Assembly (NCBI GenBank): GCA_041871065.1
Contig: CP168942.1
Location: 932,501-996,500, forward strand
DNA length: 64,000 nt
Direction: 5' to 3'
Source: Weissella confusa
Lineage (GTDB): Bacteria; Bacillota; Bacilli; Lactobacillales; Lactobacillaceae
Of this stretch, positions 43,952-52,217 are shown in pieces (the stretch's first letter is position 1; each line of letters starts with the position of its first letter). The notes under the pieces were generated by a model. The model had not been told where the DNA came from. It worked only from the letters and a program-made list of their open reading frames with translations, and did not search any database. Both the position numbers and the translations under genes were made by a program.

Positions 43952-45145
43952 ATGGCTAAGACATTAGCAATTAACGCCGGATCTTCATCATTGAAGTTCC
44001 AACTATTGGAAATGCCGGCTGAAACAGTGATTGCCAAGGGACAAATCGAGCGTATCGGTTTGCCTGAAAGTGTATTCACGATGAAGTTTAACGGGGAAAA
44101 GACTGAAATCGTCCGAGACATCGCTGACCACAAGGAAGCAATTGAAGAGATGCTTGAGCAGTTCCGCGCACAACACGTGGCTGACAAGAGTGAAATCACT
44201 GGTGTTGGGCACCGTGTTGTGGCTGGTGGTGAATGGTTCAACAAGTCGGTTATTGTGGATGAAGAAGTGTTGCACAAGATTCACCGTTTGGCTGACTATG
44301 CACCTTTGCACAATCCAGCCAATGCAACTGGAATTGAAGTATTCCAAGAGTTGTTGCCAGATGCTATTTCAGTAGCAGTCTTCGACACGGCTTTCCACCA
44401 AACGTTGCCACGTGAGAACTACTTGTACCCACTACCATACGAGTACTACACGAAGTACGGTGCTCGTAAGTATGGTGCCCATGGAACATCACACCGCTAC
44501 GTTGCTGAACGTACGGCGGACATTTTGGGTAAGCCACTTGAAGAATTGAAGATTATCACACTTCACTTGGGAGCTGGTGCCTCAATCACGGCCATCAAGG
44601 ATGGTAAGTCATTCGACACCTCAATGGGCTTCACACCATTGGCTGGTTTGATGATGGCAACGCGTGCGGGGGATGTGGATCCATCATTGATTTACTACAT
44701 TCAAGAGCGTGAAGGCTTGTCAAACGGTGAAATGTTGAAGATTTTGAACAACAAGTCAGGCTTGCTTGGGGTCTCAACGTTGTCATCTGACATGCGTGAC
44801 TTGGAAGAAGTGGCTGATACCAACGAACACGCTAAGTTGGCATTGGACATGTTCTTGAACCGTGTCATCCGTTACTTGGGTCAATACACGTTTGAAATGG
44901 GTGGCGTTGATGCCATCGTCTTCACAGCTGGTATTGGTGAGAACGCCGCAAACGTTCGTGAAGATATCATCGATCGTTTGGACTTCTTGGGCATTAAGTT
45001 GGACAAGGAAGCGAACAATGTCCGTGGTGTTGAACGTGTTATTTCAACTGACGACTCAACAACTAAGGTTTTGTTGGTGCCAACGAATGAAGAGCTTGAA
45101 ATTGCTCGTGATGTTGAACGTTTGAAGGCGCAAGCAGGTAAGTAA
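43952..45145 (+). CDS. ackA: Acetate kinase
   Basis: A 397-residue ASKHA-fold kinase that interconverts acetyl phosphate and ADP with acetate and ATP, the ATP-yielding end step of the phosphoketolase pathway when an electron acceptor is available. Motifs: LAINAGSSSLKFQLLE (about 4-19), VGHRVVAGGE, VFDTAFHQTLP (about 145-155), GAHGTSHRYVAE and FTAGIGENA (about 325-333). AGGGAGC precedes the ATG. The cre-like site and promoter are directly upstream. Pyruvate oxidase in this window supplies its substrate acetyl phosphate. Confidence 0.97.
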   Translation: MAKTLAINAGSSSLKFQLLEMPAETVIAKGQIERIGLPESVFTMKFNGEKTEIVRDIADHKEAIEEMLEQFRAQHVADKSEITGVGHRVVAGGEWFNKSVIVDEEVLHKIHRLADYAPLHNPANATGIEVFQELLPDAISVAVFDTAFHQTLPRENYLYPLPYEYYTKYGARKYGAHGTSHRYVAERTADILGKPLEELKIITLHLGAGASITAIKDGKSFDTSMGFTPLAGLMMATRAGDVDPSLIYYIQEREGLSNGEMLKILNNKSGLLGVSTLSSDMRDLEEVADTNEHAKLALDMFLNRVIRYLGQYTFEMGGVDAIVFTAGIGENAANVREDIIDRLDFLGIKLDKEANNVRGVERVISTDDSTTKVLLVPTNEELEIARDVERLKAQAGK

Positions 45146-45202
45146 TCGTTAAGGTTCGCATGCTAAACTAATGTCATTGAAACCGAAAAGGGGGAGTCTA
45201 AG

Positions 45203-45382
45203 ATGTTTACGTTGATTATCATCGCAGTCATTGGCCTCTGGTTCTACGGCAAGCACCGCATCAAGCGTGCGGTGGCCCACGTTGAGCAACAAATGCCATT
45301 TTCTGATCAAAGCATGAACGGTGCACGCCGTGATGCGTTCGAAGGACAATTCGAAGAAATTAAAACTACGAAAATTAAGTAA
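45203..45382 (+). CDS. Small single-pass membrane protein, 59 residues
   Basis: A short gene with GGGGGA as ribosome-binding site and a dedicated terminator. One N-terminal membrane helix (MFTLIIIAVIGLWFYG) is followed by a basic then acidic soluble tail (KHRIKRAVAHVEQQM to KTTKIK). It has no lipobox or cleavage site. Family not recognised. A TAAACT box lies about 40 bases before the ATG, so it may be transcribed separately from ackA. Confidence 0.7.
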   Translation: MFTLIIIAVIGLWFYGKHRIKRAVAHVEQQMPFSDQSMNGARRDAFEGQFEEIKTTKIK

Positions 45383-45385
45383 GCA

Positions 45386-45423
45386 AATACGCCATAACGT
45401 ACTCGTTATGGCGTATTATTTTT
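45386..45423 (+). terminator. Terminator after the 59-residue gene
   Basis: The perfect 13-bp stem AATACGCCATAAC/GTTATGGCGTATT is followed by ATTTTTG. Confidence 0.9.
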
Positions 45424-45534
45424 GCTATAATGGTTAGAAAGTTCTGATGTAGATGAAAATTAGATGAATCTGCGCGTATGGGACGTTTTAAGCGGTCGTC
45501 AGAGAACGGCCAAAACGATATAAGGGGACACTTC

Positions 45535-48500
45535 ATGAAGAAATTGTTGATTGCTAACCGTGGGGAAATTGCCGTTCGTTTAATTCGAGCTGGTAAAGAA
45601 TTAGGGATTAAGACGGTGGCTATTTTTGCCAAGGAAGATGAGTTTGCTGTGCACCGTTTCAAGGCGGATGAATCTTATCTAGTTGGTGAAGGTAAGGCAC
45701 CAATTGCCGCTTATTTGGATATTGACGATATTATTCGTATTGCTAAGGAAACTGGCGCCGATGCCATTCACCCAGGTTATGGGTTCTTGTCAGAAAATGA
45801 CGAGTTCGCAGCTGCGGTTGAAGCAGCCGGCATTAAGTTTGTTGGGCCACGCGTTGAACACTTGAAGATGTTTGGTGACAAGATTACGGCTAAGCAAGCC
45901 GCAATTAAGGCGGGTGTGCCAACAGTGCCGGGAACTGATCACCCGGTCGAATCAATTGAAGAGGCATTGGCTTTCGGTGCTGAACACGGTTACCCGTTGT
46001 TTGTTAAGTCGGCTGCTGGTGGTGGTGGTCGTGGGATGCGTGTTATTGAACACGATGATGAACTACGTGAAGCCTTTGAACGTGCAGCTTCTGAAGCACA
46101 ACAAAGTTTTGGTAAGGCTGAAATTTATCTTGAAAAGTATCTACAAGACCCTAAGCACGTTGAAATTCAAATTTTGGCGGATGAACAAGGCGAAGTGATG
46201 CACTTGTTTGAGCGTGACTCATCAATTCAACGACGTCACCAAAAGATTATCGAGTTTGCACCAGCAGTTTCTGTATCTGTTGCTATGCGTCGTCGCATTC
46301 AAGATGCAGCTGTTAAGTTGATGCAAAGTGTCGATTATCAAAGTGCTGGAACTGTTGAGTTTTTGGTTGATGGGGACGATTTTTACTTCATCGAAGTTAA
46401 CCCACGTGTGCAAGTTGAGCACACGGTAACTGAAGAAATTACTGGCGTGGACATTGTAAAGTCACAATTGTTGATTGCCCAAGGTTACGGCTTGCATGAA
46501 GCACCATTAAATATTCCAGCCCAAGACAAGCTGTTGGCAGTCGGAGTGGCGATTCAATCACGTATTACAACGGAAGACCCAGCCAATAACTTCATGCCTG
46601 ATACCGGTAAGATTGATTGGTACCGATCACCAGGTGGAACGGGGATTCGTCTAGATGCCGGTAATGTTTATGCCGGGGCTACTGTGACACCGTTCTTTGA
46701 CTCGTTGTTGGTTAAGGTTGTGGCACACGGGACGGACTTCACTGAAGCGGTTGATAAGATGCAACGCGCCTTGAACGAATTTGCCATTCGTGGGGTTAAG
46801 ACGAACATTCCATTCTTGAAGAATGTTTACGCACACCCAACGTTCCGCGCAGCTGATGCACCAACAACGTTTGTGGACAAGCACCCAGAGTTGTTTGAAA
46901 TTGCGCCAGAAAAGGAACCGGACCGTAAGTTGTTGCGTTATGTCAGTGAAACGACAGTTAACGGCTTCCCAGGCATTGATCATGATTACCAGAAGCTTTA
47001 TGAGCCATTGCATTATCAAGCCAACACTGATTTGGTGTTGCCTTCTGATTTGGTAACGGCCAAGGATATCTTGGACGCCCAAGGACCAGATGCGGTGGCA
47101 CAATGGGTGAAGAACCAAGATAAGGTTTTGTTGACGGACACGACGATGCGTGACGCACACCAATCATTGTTCGCCACACGTATGCGTACGAAGGATATGT
47201 TAGCAATTGCGGATGAAACGCAATTGGCGATGCCGAACCTCTTCTCAAACGAGATGTGGGGTGGTGCCACATTTGATACGGCCTACCGCTTCTTGGGTGA
47301 AGATCCGTGGGAGCGTCTCCGTGCGTTGCGTGAGAAGATGCCACGTACGTTGATGCAGATGCTGTTCCGTGGTTCAAACGCTGTTGGTTATCAGAATTAC
47401 CCAGATAACGTACTTGAAGAGTTTATTCGCTTAGCAGCGACGAACGGCATGGACGTGTTCCGTATCTTCGATAGTTTGAATTGGTTGCCACAAATGGAGA
47501 AGTCAATCCAATATGTGCGCGACAACAACAAGATTGCCGAAGTTGCGATGGCTTACACGGGTGATATTTTGGATTCAACGCGTAAGAAGTACACACGTGA
47601 TTACTATGTAAACTTCGCCAAGGAGTTGCAGAGTGCCGGTGCGCACATGATTGCGATTAAGGACATGGCGGGCTTGTTGAAGCCTGAAGCCGCTTATGAG
47701 TTGGTTAGCGCGTTGAAGGATGCGGTTGATGTGCCGATTCATCTTCACACGCACGATACAACTGGTAACGGTGTATACACGTATGCACGTGCGGTTGATG
47801 CAGGGGTTGATGTTATCGACGTGGCAATGTCAGCCTTGTCAGGCACGACATCACAACCATCAATGGGGGCGACCTATTACGCGTTGAGTGGTAATGCCCG
47901 TCAACCAGAGTTGAACATGCCGGCCGTTGAGCACATTAACAGCTATTGGGCACAAGTTCGACCATACTACGGTCAGTTTATGAGCAAGATGGTTGGTGCC
48001 CAAACGGACATTTTCGAAGTCGAAATGCCAGGTGGACAATATTCTAACTTGCAACAACAAGCGCAAGCATTGCGTTTGGGGGATCGTTGGGATGACGTGA
48101 AGACGATGTACGCAACCGTTAACCAAATGTTTGGTGACATTATCAAGGTGACGCCATCATCAAAGGTTGTTGGGGACATGGCGTTGTTTATGGTCCAAAA
48201 TGATTTGACGCCAGAAAAGGTGTTGGCGGAAGGTCAAACGTTGGACTTCCCACAATCAGTGGTTGATTTCTTTGCGGGTGATCTTGGACAACCAGTTGGT
48301 GGCTTCCCAGAAGACCTACAACAGGTCGTGTTGAAGGGTCGCAAGCCATTGACGGTACGTCCTGGTTCATTGACGCCAGCGGCTGATTTTGAGGCGATGA
48401 CGGCTGAAATCGAAGCGATTTTGAAGCGTAAGGCAACGCCAGAAGAGATTATTTCGTACATCTTGTACCCACAAGTGTTTAAGGACTATGTGGCCAACCA

Positions 48501-48972
48501 AGAAAAGTTTGGCCCAATGACGTTCTTGGATACACCAACCTTCTTCCAAGGAATGCGTGTTGGTGAGCGTGTGGATATCGAAATGGGACCTGGAAAGGTT
48601 GTCATTTTCCAACTGCAAGAAATTGGTGAAGTTGATCCAGAGGGTATGCGTACGTTGTACTTTGATGTGAACGGAACGCCAATTGAGATTGACGTGCTAG
48701 ACGAATCTGTCCAAGTTACAACGGTTGCCCGTCGTAAAGCAGAGCCAACGAATCCAAATGAGATTGGCGCAACAATGGCTGGTAATGTGTTGTCAGTTCA
48801 CGTGGAGAATGGTCAAGCAGTGAAGCAAGGCGATGTCATGATTGTGACGGAAGCTATGAAGATGGAGACGACTGTGCAAGCGCCATTTGATGGGACAGTT
48901 AAGTTTGTACACGTTGCAGCTGGTGAAGCGGTTGCGGGTGGCGACTTGTTGATCGAAGTTGAACCGGGATAG
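45535..48972 (+). CDS. pycA: Pyruvate carboxylase
   Basis: A 1145-residue biotin enzyme that makes oxaloacetate from pyruvate, bicarbonate and ATP, supplying aspartate and C4 acids. Order of domains: biotin carboxylase (about 1-450, with KSAAGGGGRGMRV and FIEVNPRVQVEHTVTE), carboxyltransferase (about 525-820, with DTTMRDAHQSLFATRMRT), allosteric linker, and biotinyl carrier with EAMKMETT where K1109 carries biotin. ATG at 45535 follows AAGGGGA; an upstream ATG at 45478 would add 19 residues with no site. No separate biotin ligase is present in this window. Confidence 0.97.
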   Translation: MKKLLIANRGEIAVRLIRAGKELGIKTVAIFAKEDEFAVHRFKADESYLVGEGKAPIAAYLDIDDIIRIAKETGADAIHPGYGFLSENDEFAAAVEAAGIKFVGPRVEHLKMFGDKITAKQAAIKAGVPTVPGTDHPVESIEEALAFGAEHGYPLFVKSAAGGGGRGMRVIEHDDELREAFERAASEAQQSFGKAEIYLEKYLQDPKHVEIQILADEQGEVMHLFERDSSIQRRHQKIIEFAPAVSVSVAMRRRIQDAAVKLMQSVDYQSAGTVEFLVDGDDFYFIEVNPRVQVEHTVTEEITGVDIVKSQLLIAQGYGLHEAPLNIPAQDKLLAVGVAIQSRITTEDPANNFMPDTGKIDWYRSPGGTGIRLDAGNVYAGATVTPFFDSLLVKVVAHGTDFTEAVDKMQRALNEFAIRGVKTNIPFLKNVYAHPTFRAADAPTTFVDKHPELFEIAPEKEPDRKLLRYVSETTVNGFPGIDHDYQKLYEPLHYQANTDLVLPSDLVTAKDILDAQGPDAVAQWVKNQDKVLLTDTTMRDAHQSLFATRMRTKDMLAIADETQLAMPNLFSNEMWGGATFDTAYRFLGEDPWERLRALREKMPRTLMQMLFRGSNAVGYQNYPDNVLEEFIRLAATNGMDVFRIFDSLNWLPQMEKSIQYVRDNNKIAEVAMAYTGDILDSTRKKYTRDYYVNFAKELQSAGAHMIAIKDMAGLLKPEAAYELVSALKDAVDVPIHLHTHDTTGNGVYTYARAVDAGVDVIDVAMSALSGTTSQPSMGATYYALSGNARQPELNMPAVEHINSYWAQVRPYYGQFMSKMVGAQTDIFEVEMPGGQYSNLQQQAQALRLGDRWDDVKTMYATVNQMFGDIIKVTPSSKVVGDMALFMVQNDLTPEKVLAEGQTLDFPQSVVDFFAGDLGQPVGGFPEDLQQVVLKGRKPLTVRPGSLTPAADFEAMTAEIEAILKRKATPEEIISYILYPQVFKDYVANQEKFGPMTFLDTPTFFQGMRVGERVDIEMGPGKVVIFQLQEIGEVDPEGMRTLYFDVNGTPIEIDVLDESVQVTTVARRKAEPTNPNEIGATMAGNVLSVHVENGQAVKQGDVMIVTEAMKMETTVQAPFDGTVKFVHVAAGEAVAGGDLLIEVEPG

Positions 48973-49059
48973 GGAGAGTTCACATAAAAATCATAATCTT
49001 CGGCTAGAATGTACCTAAAGTAAGCGATATGACATACTTTGGGGAACAGAGGGAAGAAC

Positions 49060-49383
49060 ATGATTTTCAAGAGACGTGAACGCCTATTTCGAAATTGGTG
49101 GACGACTGGTTTGCAGCCTGATGACGTTGAAAATGAGCTTAAAACGACATATAACATCCATGAAAAAGCTTTAATTGCAGTGAATGTGGTGCTGTTTTTT
49201 CTAACAGCTGGGCTATTTTATGGGGAAATGTGGCCGTACAGTGGCATTGCCTTAGGCGCACTTGTGTTGGCAATACTGCTACTTGCCATCAGGTTGCTGA
49301 TGCGCGCGGTCTTGTTTAACGATATCGTACGTTACCGTGACTGGTATCATGTGCAGACACAAATCGAAAAGTTAATGAAATGA
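49060..49383 (+). CDS. Small two-helix membrane protein
   Basis: A 107-residue protein with a basic N-terminus (MIFKRRERLFRNWWTT), two membrane helices (about 41-60 and 66-88) and a charged tail. AGAGGGAAG precedes the ATG at 49060. Not recognised. It is followed by a terminator and is probably monocistronic. The motif LKTTYNIHEKALIAVN before the first helix could be a cytoplasmic handle. Confidence 0.68.
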   Translation: MIFKRRERLFRNWWTTGLQPDDVENELKTTYNIHEKALIAVNVVLFFLTAGLFYGEMWPYSGIALGALVLAILLLAIRLLMRAVLFNDIVRYRDWYHVQTQIEKLMK

Positions 49384-49386
49384 CAT

Positions 49387-49424
49387 AAAACGCAGTCAGC
49401 TACTAGTTGTTGACTGCGTTTTTT
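49387..49424 (+). terminator. Terminator
   Basis: AAAACGCAGTCAG pairs with TGACTGCGTTTT, with an 11-base loop and a T-run. Confidence 0.9.
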
Positions 49425-49462
49425 CGTAAAATGGAAGTACTGAAAAATGATGAGGTGAAGAC

Positions 49463-50095
49463 ATGCGACAATGGTGGCAAAGTAAATACATTTTAGGCGT
49501 TGGCATGGTGGGGATGTTGCTGTACATCTTGCAGAGCGTTATTGCGACGATTATTTGGCCAGCGTATCGGATGGCAGCCTATCCATTAGCCATTCTGACG
49601 GCGCCAGATTCACAGTATGCGTCGGCGTTTAAGGGGCTACAACTGATTGCTGGTTTGCTGATTGCGGTGAGTCTAGCAGCGCTTTGGCGTTATTCACGCT
49701 ATAAGGACTACACAGATTTGGTGAAAACGGTGCAACAATTGATTCTGATTTGGCTGGTTGGTGTCTTACTAAACTTTATTTGGCCATTGAACAGCATTGT
49801 GGAGGCTGTGTTGCGTCCGGCTGTATCAGCCCGCAATATCGTGTTCGGCCTGTTGATCATCCTGCTTGGCTGGACAATCTGGCGCGTGGGAAGCGCTGCA
49901 CAAACGCATGATATGATGACGTTGGCCAATGGGTTAAAGCTGTTTGCAATTTTGTATGTGCTATTTAACTTTTTGGAGTTTGCAGTGACATTAATTGGCT
50001 GGCAATTGTCAGGATTCTTTGATGTATTAGCAATTGACGTCTTGGCAGTCGCCATGGGATATATCAGTTGGTACTTTATGCGTCTAGCTGAATAA
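49463..50095 (+). CDS. Six-helix membrane protein
   Basis: A 210-residue protein with six predicted helices, hydrophobic from start to end, with short loops (WPAYRMAAYPLAILTAPDSQYASAF in the first long loop is not membrane). The pattern is reminiscent of DUF998-type proteins, but no diagnostic motif is seen. ATGAGGTGA precedes the ATG. It ends shortly before a promoter-like sequence and the TnpB element. Function unknown. Confidence 0.65.
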   Translation: MRQWWQSKYILGVGMVGMLLYILQSVIATIIWPAYRMAAYPLAILTAPDSQYASAFKGLQLIAGLLIAVSLAALWRYSRYKDYTDLVKTVQQLILIWLVGVLLNFIWPLNSIVEAVLRPAVSARNIVFGLLIILLGWTIWRVGSAAQTHDMMTLANGLKLFAILYVLFNFLEFAVTLIGWQLSGFFDVLAIDVLAVAMGYISWYFMRLAE

Positions 50096-50332
50096 CCCCT
50101 TTTTTCCACTATCCGTTTAACACAGTGCTAAACTGTAAGAGTTGAAGGGGATATGAAGTGACTAAATTCAGACTAACTCTGAAGGAGGTAGCGAACAGTT
50201 CCCTAAAACGTAGAAAATCAGTACAGTAACTAAGTGGAGAATGCTGATTGATTAAACAAACTGGAAAATTACTTTTCACGCTAACTAAAACTAGGTATAA
50301 TTAAGTTATTCCTAACGAAAGTGGTGAGAAAA
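50096..50332 (+). other. Left flank of the TnpB element with promoter and possible broken gene start
   Basis: It holds an extended -10 (TGCTAAACT), GAAGGGG and a GTG start at 50159 whose frame stops after 23 codons at 50230. A TTCAGA/TCTGAA hairpin (50168-50184) follows, and a second promoter with TATAAT near 50297 lies before tnpB. The first promoter and ribosome-binding site look like those of a normal chromosomal gene whose body is missing, which fits an insertion. Confidence 0.4.
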
Positions 50333-51541
50333 ATGATTAAGACGCATAAAGTTAAAATTTATCCTAACGCCACAATGATTAAGGAGTTAGAAAAGCTTTT
50401 TGATTATCGATGCTTTGTTTGGAATAAAGGGTTGGAAGTTTGGCAAGAAATGTACGAAGCGTCACAAATGATGTCCGACAAACACCTTAAGCCAAATGAA
50501 CGTAAGGTACGTGATGAGTTAGTTCGTGATAAAGCAGACTGGCAATATCAGTTGTCCGCACGTGTCTTGCAGCTGGCGGTTAAAGACTTGGCGAAAGCAT
50601 GGCACTATTTCTTTAATCCGAATATGCCAAATCATCAGCGACCGCGGTTTAAATCCAAGAAAAGATCAGCTAAATCCTTCACGACGGACCGGGCTAAGAT
50701 TATTGCTGGTAAGTTACGCTTGGATAAGCCTCGAGAAGGTATTTCGAAGTGGTTTGACATCCGTCTAGCTGAGATGCCACGATGGCATGGTGAGTTGAAG
50801 CAGGTGACTGTTAAGTTAGAAGCAGACGGCTATTACGCATCGCTGACCATCGAAATGCCGAAGGCTGCAGTAGCACACAATAACTCGAAAGCAACGGGAG
50901 TCGATGCCAATATTGGGCGCTTCGTTTATCAAGACGATGACGGATATCAAACGCAGGCAACATTGCCGAACGGCTTACTAAAACTGTATGAGCGTGTGAC
51001 GGTGTATCAACGCCAACTTGCTCGTAAACGGGTTGAGAATCCCAAGAACTACAATTCGAAGCAGTACCAGACAACGAGAGCCAAGTTGAAACGGTGCTAC
51101 CAACGAATTGCACGCATTCAAGGGGACATTCTGAACAAGTTTACGAGCAAGTTGGTGGCGAACTATGGGGTGATTGGCATCGAGAACTTGGATTGTCAGC
51201 GCATGAAGATGGACAAGCACTTGGCGAAGAATCTGCATCGGTCGATGTTTGGTAAATTCCAACTAATGATGCAGTACAAAGCGACGTGGCAGAGTGTGAC
51301 GTTGGTATGTGCGGATCGATTTTTTCCAAGTACACAACGTTGTTCAAACTGCGGGCATATTAAGACCGGTGTGGATAAAATTACGCTGAATGGCAATCGA
51401 AAACACGGGACAAAGCATCATGAGTACGTTTGTTATGAATGCGGTTTTGAAGCGGATCGTGATGAGAATGCCGTTGAAAATTTGAAGCAATATGCAATTA
51501 ATTCAGTTTGGGGGCAGGCTATTGTCCCGACTATTGGGTAA
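50333..51541 (+). CDS. tnpB: RNA-guided endonuclease TnpB
   Basis: A 402-residue protein with the TnpB layout: an N-terminal HTH/wedge region (HKVKIYPNATMIKELEKLF), then a split RuvC nuclease with VDANIGRF (D191), GIENLDCQRM (E284) and ADRDENAVENL (D377). Between the last two lies a zinc finger, CSNCG and CYECG. All catalytic and zinc residues are present, so it should be an active nuclease guided by an omega RNA. That RNA normally comes from the 3' end of tnpB and the right end of the element; its guide would be the adjoining flank. The ATG at 50333 follows GTGGTGAG. Confidence 0.92.
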   Translation: MIKTHKVKIYPNATMIKELEKLFDYRCFVWNKGLEVWQEMYEASQMMSDKHLKPNERKVRDELVRDKADWQYQLSARVLQLAVKDLAKAWHYFFNPNMPNHQRPRFKSKKRSAKSFTTDRAKIIAGKLRLDKPREGISKWFDIRLAEMPRWHGELKQVTVKLEADGYYASLTIEMPKAAVAHNNSKATGVDANIGRFVYQDDDGYQTQATLPNGLLKLYERVTVYQRQLARKRVENPKNYNSKQYQTTRAKLKRCYQRIARIQGDILNKFTSKLVANYGVIGIENLDCQRMKMDKHLAKNLHRSMFGKFQLMMQYKATWQSVTLVCADRFFPSTQRCSNCGHIKTGVDKITLNGNRKHGTKHHEYVCYECGFEADRDENAVENLKQYAINSVWGQAIVPTIG

Positions 51542-51549
51542 CTAATAGT
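51530..51549 (+). repeat. Right-end hairpin of the TnpB element
   Basis: ACTATT and AATAGT enclose an 8-base loop and overlap the last codons of tnpB. This would be in the conserved scaffold end of the omega RNA. Confidence 0.55.
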
Positions 51550-51553
51550 TTAG

Positions 51554-51628
51554 GTGCGTCCAGAGATGGTCAATGTGGCTGAGATAATTATCAAAGTCGG
51601 AATACTGTTGTTTGATGGGCGTGAATAG
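51554..51628 (+). pseudogene. Possible tail of a gene cut by the TnpB element
   Basis: Right after the right-end hairpin a 24-codon open frame (RPEMVNVAEIIIKVGILLF, then DGRE) runs to a TAG. No ribosome-binding site precedes it and it has a stop just upstream, so it looks like the 3' fragment of a small gene rather than a gene. It may pair with the gene-like promoter and GTG at 50159. A 20-codon frame at 51642-51704 (rich in Tyr, Trp and Cys) follows it before the next gene. Confidence 0.25.
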
Positions 51629-51716
51629 AACAAGGAATGATATGACAGAAAGGAAATACATGAATCCTTACTGGTGTTTATTCATTTCTCCACGTTTTAT
51701 GTAGCAGGATGGAAAA

Positions 51717-52082
51717 ATGTATTTGACAATTACTGACGCTGCAATGGAAAAGATTAACCCAATTTTGAAGGCTGAGCCAGGTCGTCGTTTGATTATGATG
51801 TATGAAGACGGGGTTTCACCTTACTCACACCACGGTGAAGTTGCCATGCAAGTTTCATTCGTTTTCGCCGTTATTCGCGGTGATCAACCTTTGGAGCCAT
51901 GGTTTGATGAGACAATCGATTCAAACATCGGCCCATTGCCAATCAAGGGTTACTCAAAGGACTACATGGTGCCAAACATGGTTTTGGACGTTAAGAAGTT
52001 CGGTGGTGTTGTGTTGCGTGGTGACGCTGGTGTGATCGATGATACGCCAGAAATTCGTGACGAAACAAAGGCAACCGACTAA
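51717..52082 (+). CDS. HesB/IscA-fold protein without cysteines
   Basis: A 121-residue protein of the 'iron-sulfur cluster biosynthesis' fold (YneR/HesB-like). The opening YLTITDAAMEKINPIL and the strand pattern with FVFAVIRGDQ resemble the A-type scaffold. The protein contains no cysteine at all, so the three ligands of IscA/SufA are absent and it cannot hold a cluster in the usual way. Cysteine-free members are known in Lactobacillales and have no defined function. It follows AGGATGG and has its own terminator. Confidence 0.75.
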   Translation: MYLTITDAAMEKINPILKAEPGRRLIMMYEDGVSPYSHHGEVAMQVSFVFAVIRGDQPLEPWFDETIDSNIGPLPIKGYSKDYMVPNMVLDVKKFGGVVLRGDAGVIDDTPEIRDETKATD

Positions 52083-52097
52083 TCAATGATTTTAATT

Positions 52098-52127
52098 AAG
52101 CATCTCGTGTTTACGGGGTGCTTTTTT
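52098..52127 (+). terminator. Terminator
   Basis: AAGCATCTCGT pairs with CGGGGTGCTT (G-U pairs), followed by TTTTTTATT. Confidence 0.8.
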
Positions 52128-52162
52128 ATTACCTGTGATGAAAGTTTGATTTGGGTTCGTGG

Positions 52163-52203
52163 CTTACAATGTGTAAACTTGAAGTACTAGGACACATTGT
52201 AAG
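52163..52203. repeat. Perfect 12-bp inverted repeat before the epimerase-like gene
   Basis: CTTACAATGTGT (52163-52174) and ACACATTGTAAG (52192-52203) enclose 17 bases. The right arm ends where the ribosome-binding site begins, so it could be an operator or an RNA hairpin. There is no T-run. Confidence 0.65.
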
Positions 52204-52217
52204 AGGGGGATGGTCAT

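Larger units (their letters stand above)
50168..51550 (+). mobile_element. IS200/IS605-superfamily TnpB-only element (ends approximate)
   Basis: The element contains tnpB without a tnpA transposase. A subterminal hairpin TTCAGA/TCTGAA lies 150 bases upstream, and a hairpin ACTATT/AATAGT (51530-51549, loop GGGTAACT) overlaps the tnpB stop, as at right ends of this superfamily. Such elements have no inverted terminal repeats and make no target duplication, so the exact ends cannot be fixed by eye. Lack of tnpA means it needs help from elsewhere to move. Confidence 0.6.
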
